DNA of 64,000 bases from Icerya purchasi (lineage: Eukaryota; Arthropoda; Insecta; Hemiptera; Monophlebidae): NCBI GenBank assembly GCA_039619475.1, contig CM077115.1:484480400-484544399 (forward strand), read 5' to 3'. The notes under the pieces were generated by a model. The model was not told the origin of the DNA. It was given only the letters and a program-made list of their open reading frames with translations, and searched no databases. The translations under genes were made by a program, and so were the position numbers. Below, piece after piece: positions 57,911-64,000 of the stretch. Each line of letters opens with the position of its first letter. Position 1 is the first letter of the stretch.

Positions 57911-58074
57911 AGCGATGCGAAATCGCGGTGTGGAAATTGCTTTACCCAGCGTTGAAATTATCGAAGAATGTAACTTCGACACGCAGTCTGTGCTGCATTC
58001 ACTCGGAATTTTGCCGTTCAATTTGAAGTCCGTACTAGTGAATTTTCATCGTACCATGAAGACCCAACAATTAG
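57911..58074 (+). CDS. MDN1: midasin (MDN1) exon, AAA6 arginine-finger end
   Basis: The split codon AG|A completes Arg. It begins with RAMRNRGVEIALPSVEIIEE (the R-x2-RNRG arginine-finger motif of midasin AAA domains; human RAMRNRGLEI), then VLHSLGILPFNLKSVLVNFH, the lid helices that end the AAA+ ring. Acceptor TTTACAG at 57910, phase 2 in; donor TTAG|GTGAGT at 58074/58075, phase 1 out. In the family, the ring ends here and the long linker begins. Confidence 0.94.
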
Positions 58075-58253
58075 GTGAGTTCGATTTTATAACCCATTTT
58101 GCGGTTGTTGCGCTTATTTCGAAGTAATTTAAGACGAAAAAGCGCCTTTGTTTTTCAAATAATTTTCCGAACAGGTTGTGCGAAAATAAATAGATTCGAA
58201 TTTTTTATGAACTATTCCATAACTACAAAACAATTAAATCGCGTTTTATTTAA

Positions 58254-58284
58254 CTAGCTACCGCCCACGGCTTCACCCGCATGT
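58254..58284 (-). mobile_element. Helitron-like 3' terminus, antisense
   Basis: On the minus strand it reads GCCGTGGGCGGTAGCTAG then T: a CTAG (CTRR) end followed by T. It matches the terminus at 38.48 kb and the usual CCGCGGGTAACAGCTAGT form. The 5' end was not located; the element would extend into 58.3-58.6 kb. An alternative is another element family sharing this terminal phrase. Confidence 0.4.
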
Positions 58285-60484
58285 TGATACCCGTGTTTAA
58301 ACATTTAATTTTCTTTCCATTTTCGTACGGTAAAGTGTACATTTTCGCTAAAAATTTATTTCTTATATTCGGTTTTCGTTTATTTTGGGTATCACAGTGA
58401 TGTAATAGATAAAAACTTTACGTAGAGCCGGAGAAATTAAAATCTGAATATAAATAATACTTTCAATAACAACAATGGCAACTCGTGCTGCAGAATTTTC
58501 CAATTGTTGTTATCTGCGGTTTCGCCGATATAGTAATCCCCGTTTAAGTATCTAGAAATTAATGAGAATTGATATATAATTGTGTGTGTGTGTATGTATA
58601 TGTATGTTATGGTGAACATTTTTTGAAATTTTCAATTTATTTTAAAGCTCATCTCGTTGACAAAAATCCGCATGTTTACTCGCACTAAAAAATTAAATAA
58701 ACTATACAATAAAACCCTCCTCCAGAATCATTATCGAAAACCGGTACAAAATAGGTTCATTGTAGTCTCTTTCACGCAGTTTTCCCAGCTTTTCCTAAAA
58801 TATTCTAATAAAATATTTTTTTTTTTTTATGTGAAACATTTCTAGTACACACTGCATAGTTACTGTATATTGTGTATTCAAATGTTTAATAAAAATTAAT
58901 GTTATTATTATGAAGAATTGTTTATAATGCGACATCTCCGCTTTATTAATACTCGCGATTATGCAGTAATTCAATACTATGTTTACGTTATAAAGCCGCT
59001 TCCTGCGACACTTCACCTTGTTTGCTGAAAACTTATTAGAGTCAGCTAGGCTTCATTTCTGAAAATCGCATTGTTTTCACGATTGCTGTCATCTGTTTTT
59101 TACTCCTTCATCACCATTCCATTTTCCTCATACCGTTTATTTGTTCTATAAACTGTTCATCTATTTACCCGTTTGCTTCCTTAGGTTTTAAATGTGAATC
59201 ATTTTTTTTATTTTTTATTTATTTGTTTATTTTTTTTTATTTTTTATTTTTTTTTTAGTTTTTAATTAACATATTTATGCAAATTTCCAACAAAACATTG
59301 TGTTCATGTTCAGTTGACGATTCCTGATGACTTGTGTTTGCAGCGATTTAACGAAAAGTTTCGCTAAAGTAAAGAGCGCATACAGATATCGTTTTTAAAA
59401 ATACATATAATTAACAACGTGACTTCCGCTTCTTTACCTTACTCTTATAAAATACTCCGTTATAATAAATCGGTTGTTGCGAGTTGGCCACATAGTTCTC
59501 TTCAATAATTACATATTTAAGAGAACATTTCGTCACACATGCCTGTTTAGTTCCGGTCCTTTCGACCTTCCCGTCGAACATTTTATAAAAATTAAATAAA
59601 TAATCGTAATGGAAATTCAAAATGTAAAAATTATAAAAATAATCGGAAATGAAATAATCAAAAATAAAAAAAAAATTATATATATTTATTTACAGAGTCG
59701 GCTTCAATACTATAAATAAAAATGTCGGTTAACTATTTTGTCGTTATTTTTCTCGCGCGGCTGGTTATTTCGTTTATTAATAAAATACTAATTAGAAAAT
59801 AAACGTATATAAAAAATAGATTTAAAAACCTTTTCTTTACAATATTGTGATCACTGAAAGTTCCTCCCACTCCGCCCCATGTAACATTTAACTCGATAAA
59901 GATATACGATTTTTCTTTTATTCTTTAATTTTTTTTATTTTTTATTTTTTATTTTTTTTTTTTGCGCCGCGTAAGTACATTGGGGCGTATGCTACATGTG
60001 AATTTTCAGCTTCATAGATCTAATGGCTTCATTGGTATGTTATTATTTACTAATTGTTTGACTACTCAAATGTTTCCTCTTTTTTTATATATTTATATGT
60101 GAGGGGTTAGGTGTGGATATGTAAAATTTTCGCAAATTTATTCTGCATAGTATGTATTTTTTCAAAAACCGTTATGGATCGGAAAGGAAATAAAAGAAAA
60201 TATAGACATTTTAAATTCTGCAGCGAAAAAGCCGTTGGTTATTGGAAGTAATTAAAAGTGCATACATTTTTTAATTACCTGCGAGTGGAAGGGTTATTTC
60301 GAAAGAACTAGTCGGTGAAATAAATAGTTTCAAATTATTTAAACTCGTAAACAGACACCAGATTTCTGTGTGTATTTTTTTATGACTTAAAATTGGTAAA
60401 TGTAACGTAGAAACCATTTTAATTTCATTTGTCTTTTTTTTTTTATACTAATTGATGTAAATTTTTTTTTCGTGTATAACGAAT
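58285..60484 (+). other. MDN1 intron, unassigned
   Basis: AT-rich. It has a (TG)n/(TA)n tract at 58578-58605 and T/A-rich low-complexity tracts at 59205-59260 and 59925-59965. No gene supported. Confidence 0.5.
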
Positions 60485-61090
60485 TTAAGCAAGAAGACGA
60501 GAGATATACGTGCCATAATTGCTAGAAAAATAAAGACGTACTATATATGTATTTAACGGATTGCTTTTACTATGAGAGATAAGGTTAAAGCAGTGCCATT
60601 GTAGAATTGCGTTTAGATGTTTCAGGAAAATTCGGCCGATATGGAAGTTTGGTACAGGTAAAAAGTAAGAAGAGTAGGGAGAAAATTTGCATAAAATATA
60701 TATTACGTTTCGTATTTTTGCTTGTTGCCTTGGCACTTTAAAAACGCCCAATATATTATACTGTTGCTTTGCGGTCAGTTTGGCTATAGAACGTAATGCG
60801 GGGAATATCGTAAAATAATTAAAATATAATTTAAAATGAATACGGTTATGCACTAGGAGCTGCGACGATGGCTTAGATAATTTTTTCATTCTACCAATTT
60901 GGTAAGAAATTTTGCTATATTTTTTTAATAATACAATTCTTACGTATAAATAAGTGGGGAGCATTGTTGCGATCGAACACAATTTCAACATATTGAAATT
61001 GATAAATGTTTTCCAAATATATATATATAAGTTATTGCGGACTTCAATTTTAATAATTGCGCTAGTAAAACTGAAAAACATTATCGTCAT
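60485..61090 (-). CDS. 201-codon open frame opposite an MDN1 intron, unknown
   Basis: A frame from ATG 61090 to TAA 60485 is open for 201 codons in DNA with a high stop density by chance, which makes it stand out. The protein would be basic and rich in Ile/Tyr/Lys/Phe. Segments such as KLTAKQQYNILGVFKVPRQQ and YFLPVPNFHIGRIFLKHLNA look natural, but I recognise no domain. The N-terminal part carries a stretch encoded by a (TA)n tract (LYIYIW) and a hydrophobic start (MTIMFFSFTSAIIKIE) that could be a weak signal or anchor. There is no upstream promoter evidence and no neighbour of related function. It may be chance, a decayed transposon protein or a small nested gene. Confidence 0.3.
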   Translation of the reverse strand: MTIMFFSFTSAIIKIEVRNNLYIYIWKTFINFNMLKLCSIATMLPTYLYVRIVLLKKYSKISYQIGRMKKLSKPSSQLLVHNRIHFKLYFNYFTIFPALRSIAKLTAKQQYNILGVFKVPRQQAKIRNVIYILCKFSPYSSYFLPVPNFHIGRIFLKHLNAILQWHCFNLISHSKSNPLNTYIVRLYFSSNYGTYISRLLA

Positions 61091-61309
61091 AAAAATGGAT
61101 GTTTTTGCGTCAACAATACGTAAAATAATTGGTTACATTCGACGTTTTATCATTATATAGTTACGGATACGGCGCTGTTTTTCTTGTTAATGCGATTTCT
61201 CTATTTTTTGGCGGCCTAATCTATTTTGAGGTATATATTAACATAATAAACAACAACTGAAATTATTATTCTGATGATTTAATTTAATTGCGTTATTGTA
61301 TTCACACAG

Positions 61310-62209
61310 GCGATTATGATAAAATAAAATACAGCCATTTACGGCGAGTTGCTTTCCTGATAAGTTACCGGATAAGAAGAGGCTATTCGTATTACGACGC
61401 GTTTCGTGTAAGTTGTGAAGATGTTTATGTGAAATCTCGTTACCTTAGTTCGGACGATAAAATAGCCGTTATGAGTGCAGTTACCGATATTATCAAGATG
61501 CAAGTGGAACCAATGTTAACTCCTCTTCGGGTGAACTGGAATGACACTCTAACTCCGACGTTTAACTCAACAAATACGTTATACGTTCAGTGGAATTCCT
61601 CTTGGCAAGCCGTGCGGCAAGATGCAGATGTGTTTCCGTTACTATTTCGCCTACTGATCACGAATAGCCAAGTGAACTTCAACGCGTTGATGGATTTACT
61701 GGAATTTGCGGTAGTGGAGCAACGACATTTTTCCGATTTTGCAGTGGACAATCTTTCTCTGTTACATTATTACCTGTATCATTTTTACGCCATTAGCTCC
61801 AGACTAGATGCAAACTTGCGTCATAGCTGGTTTTGTACAATTTTAAATCAGTTCTTCGACAACGATCGGTCGACGGATAAAATTTTCATCGATAAATTAA
61901 CAAATCTGAGCAAACTCCTCCGAGACATTATTTCGCAGTTAGCATCGATCGTTGTTAATGCGGATAGAAAATGTACTTCAAACGCGGAAATATGCGAGCA
62001 ACTCCTGCCGTGGGACGTTGAAAGGTTGCCGAAAGAACTGATCAACGAAACAGTCGCACACGAACGGTTTAATTATTCAGTTCAGTCGAGAATAAATTTC
62101 ATTCTATTCGGTCAATGGCCCGCGATTGAGTACAACAGTGCCGTCGTTGACAGTGTTCACTTTCGTGATTGCATGACCATTCGAGAGTACTGTAGGCGAT
62201 CTGAAGCAG
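61310..62209 (+). CDS. MDN1: midasin (MDN1) exon, start of linker
   Basis: The largest exon here: 900 bp, phase 1 in (G|GC giving Gly), phase 1 out. Acceptor TTCACACAG at 61309; donor GCAG|GTAAAT at 62209/62210. It opens with GDYDKIKYSHLRRVAFLISY, then RIRRGYSYYDAFRVSCEDVY, the family's RGLS..AF..ACWEVYV segment that caps AAA6. The remaining ~230 residues are the fast-evolving helical linker: WNSSWQAVRQDADVFPLLFR, later QRHFSDFAVDNLSLLHYYLY and ETVAHERFNYSVQSRINFIL. The linker connects the AAA ring to the Asp/Glu-rich region and the MIDAS domain, which lie beyond the window. No stop or shift breaks the frame. Confidence 0.92.
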
Positions 62210-62419
62210 GTAAATTTTACTACTTTGTATTCACTTTTCTCGAACAATTTTTAATGCATACCACGCGTCTAAGCTGCGTAATATTGGTCACAATACTTTA
62301 CTAAAAATTAACGAAAGTTTTCTGTAATTTTGCAATCGTTTATCTTACAAATGTAAAATTGGCGGGTCTTCTTCAGATCTGGGCGTTGGAAATTGCAAGT
62401 TAATTAAGAATAAAGCGAA

Positions 62420-62610
62420 ACTACCAATTAGTTAGGCAGTGTGGTATTTTGTTCAGGTAGGATTTCAAATCTCGCGCTATTGCACATTGAAAATACAGAA
62501 AATATTTTTCTCGCACTGGCTTAATGTTCATAGTGGACGACGAGCCCCACTCAGAAAAACCGCGTGGAAAGTATTCGTTATGAGTTTTATGATTCCGAAA
62601 GTGCTTGTTT
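62420..62610 (+). repeat. tRNA-derived SINE (copy 2)
   Basis: It aligns with the copy at 37.58 kb through TTAGTTAGGCAG (next to box A), GGATTTCAAATCTC (degenerate box B), TTGCACATTGAAAATACAGA, CTCGCACTGGCTTAATGTTC and a TTCGTTATGA-type end. The A and B boxes are mutated, so it is probably silent. It lies in the MDN1 intron that precedes the last visible exon. Confidence 0.65.
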
Positions 62611-63000
62611 AACAACTTAAATAAAGAACGTACTACATAGATCGAACCGAATGCTGTTTCACAAAATTCTGTAAAAATTTTTTCACGATTGTATTTACCC
62701 ATCTTCTACTAAAATAGGGAAGAAAAATAAATATATTTCTTTTAAATTTGACAATTGTTTAGAGGAGAATACTGTAATGAAATTTTTCTACATAATCTCA
62801 TAATCAATCAATCAAAAAATTTTTATCAAAATTTTGCTGCGCAATCATAGTCAATCTTCATCTTCTTAATTTTAATATATCGCGTATTAAATACTTTTTG
62901 AAAAAACGTCTTCTGCGTGTTATGTATGCAAAAAAAAAATAAAAAGCGACTTCTCGATTCTTAAATAACAAAAGTTGAATTTTTTATGCTAATTTTACAG

Positions 63001-63325
63001 AAATCATAAAACAGTCGGAACTAGTTAATCACCGGGTGCTTCGGAAGTATGTTTTTGTCGCAGACAAAACTGAAAAATTCTTTAAGGAAATATTTTCGCT
63101 TACTGCTGTAAACGTTGCTTTCTTTCCGCGTGTGTTAAAAGCGCTTCTGTTCTACAAACATTTTCAAGATTTGGGCAATTTGAAATTATTGTATTTTACC
63201 AAAGTGGACGCGATTATCGTGAATAGTTACGGTTTGGAATGTTTGGACATCCATTTCCACTGGTTTACTAAACACGTCCTTAATGTCCTGGTTCAGTTGG
63301 CCGAACAGAGTACTGACAATGCTAC
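63001..63325 (+). CDS. MDN1: midasin (MDN1) exon, linker continued
   Basis: Acceptor AATTTTACAG at 63000; donor CTAC|GTAAGT at 63325/63326. Phase 1 in (G|AA giving Glu), phase 2 out, 325 bp. It reads EIIKQSELVNHRVLRKYVFV, then VAFFPRVLKALLFYKHFQDL and LYFTKVDAIIVNSYGLECLD with IHFHWFTKHVL. The last block matches the human linker segment around LALHWHWVLKHLV. It is the last exon in the window; the coding frame is still open, so the gene continues beyond position 64000. Confidence 0.9.
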
Positions 63326-64000
63326 GTAAGTGTAAATTCGTCCGGATATAAATTTTTCTTAATTGTAATCTTCGGCGGCAGCAATATATTACTGTATAAT
63401 TTAACGGTATTATAATTTCAGATGTGAAATACCCGATGTTTTCTAATTAAGCGTTATAAACGAATAAAATTCCCTATATTTTTGTATTAAAATTCACGTG
63501 ATTATTAATAAACTTGAAATGCTTGTTACGCCGAAATCGTTGTAATTCATCTTTTAAATTTTTCTAAGGTAAAAGTTCGTTTTCCCGCAAGAACAAATTT
63601 TAACAGCTGACTGCTTTGCCAGAAAAACCCGAAAATTTTCTGAAATTCTTAAACAGCAGTGACAGTGTTGGCAAGTCAGTAAACAAAATCGTATTGGAGT
63701 TTTAAACATTAAAGATGAATTATTAATTTTCTTTTTCTTTTTTAATTTTCCTATGCCACCTGGCGGAGAAACTATTCTCTTTCACGGTGAACAAATTTTG
63801 TTTTCGCTAGATATTATAATACGATTTATTGAAGTGTATTCTTATTCGCGCTGTAGTGTAATCCGGTTTTCTACGTACTCTACAGTTGACACATGGTACC
63901 TGCTAAGTGTCTTGTTTCATTTTATTCGTAATTACCCGCGTTCGTTTTCTTATTATATTTACGCCTAATTATACGTATCGAATTGCGAATAACGCGCGTG
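63326..64000 (+). other. MDN1 intron, running off the window
   Basis: No further exon is supported. A possible acceptor at 63421 leads to a stop after eight codons. The 71-codon frame at 63753-63968 is in AT-rich DNA and does not resemble midasin. Confidence 0.6.

Noticed and set aside
63421..63445. A possible next MDN1 exon after an ATTTCAG acceptor.
   Set aside because: In the required phase it reaches a stop after eight codons.

Overview
This is AT-rich animal nuclear DNA, most likely from an arthropod and probably an insect. The evidence is spliced coding exons with GT..AG borders, CpG that is not depleted, and many non-LTR retrotransposons of insect-type I/R1/RTE-like groups, plus hAT and Helitron-like remnants. 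I cannot name the species.

The only host gene I recognise is midasin (MDN1/Rea1), the giant dynein-like AAA+ ATPase that removes assembly factors from the pre-60S ribosome. Six of its exons lie on the + strand between 42966 and 63325. All six join in frame across canonical splice sites. They encode about 660 residues: the sixth AAA+ domain downstream of its Walker A part, then the beginning of the long linker. The gene runs off the right edge. Its N-terminal two fifths (AAA1 to AAA5 and the Walker A part of AAA6) were not found here, so they lie upstream of the window or in short exons I missed.

Region by region. 1-9 kb is mostly unassigned. It has a coding-like but frame-broken GC-richer stretch at 2.9-3.96 kb. 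9.17-11.13 kb holds two long inverted-repeat (foldback) elements. 11.28-14.8 kb holds two copies of a CT-rich LINE with RNase H, called family A here, on opposite strands. 19-25.6 kb is a repeat cluster: an RTE-like LINE end, a hAT transposase end, a LINE A tail, an R1-like LINE end, a 26-bp minisatellite, a SINE-like tail and a Helitron-like element. 28.1 kb is another LINE A end. 29.8-34.74 kb is a 4.9-kb I-type LINE (family B) framed by an 18-bp target-site duplication. 36.5-40.3 kb holds LINE A tails, a tRNA-derived SINE and a Helitron-like terminus. From 42.97 kb the MDN1 introns carry a candidate solo LTR, a hAT element with an 8-bp duplication and a LINE A nested in it, LINE A abutting an RTE-like LINE, a 975-bp non-autonomous hAT, a SINE-like element split by a LINE insertion, and a second SINE copy.

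The window is therefore one large, intron-heavy housekeeping gene in a landscape of dead mobile elements. Every transposon coding region examined carries stops, frameshifts or lost catalytic residues. I see no operon, CRISPR array, true tRNA gene or rRNA, and no convincing new multi-gene system. The least explained items are two minus-strand open frames inside MDN1 introns (53.8 and 60.5-61.1 kb), the broken coding-like block near 3 kb, and the two foldback elements.
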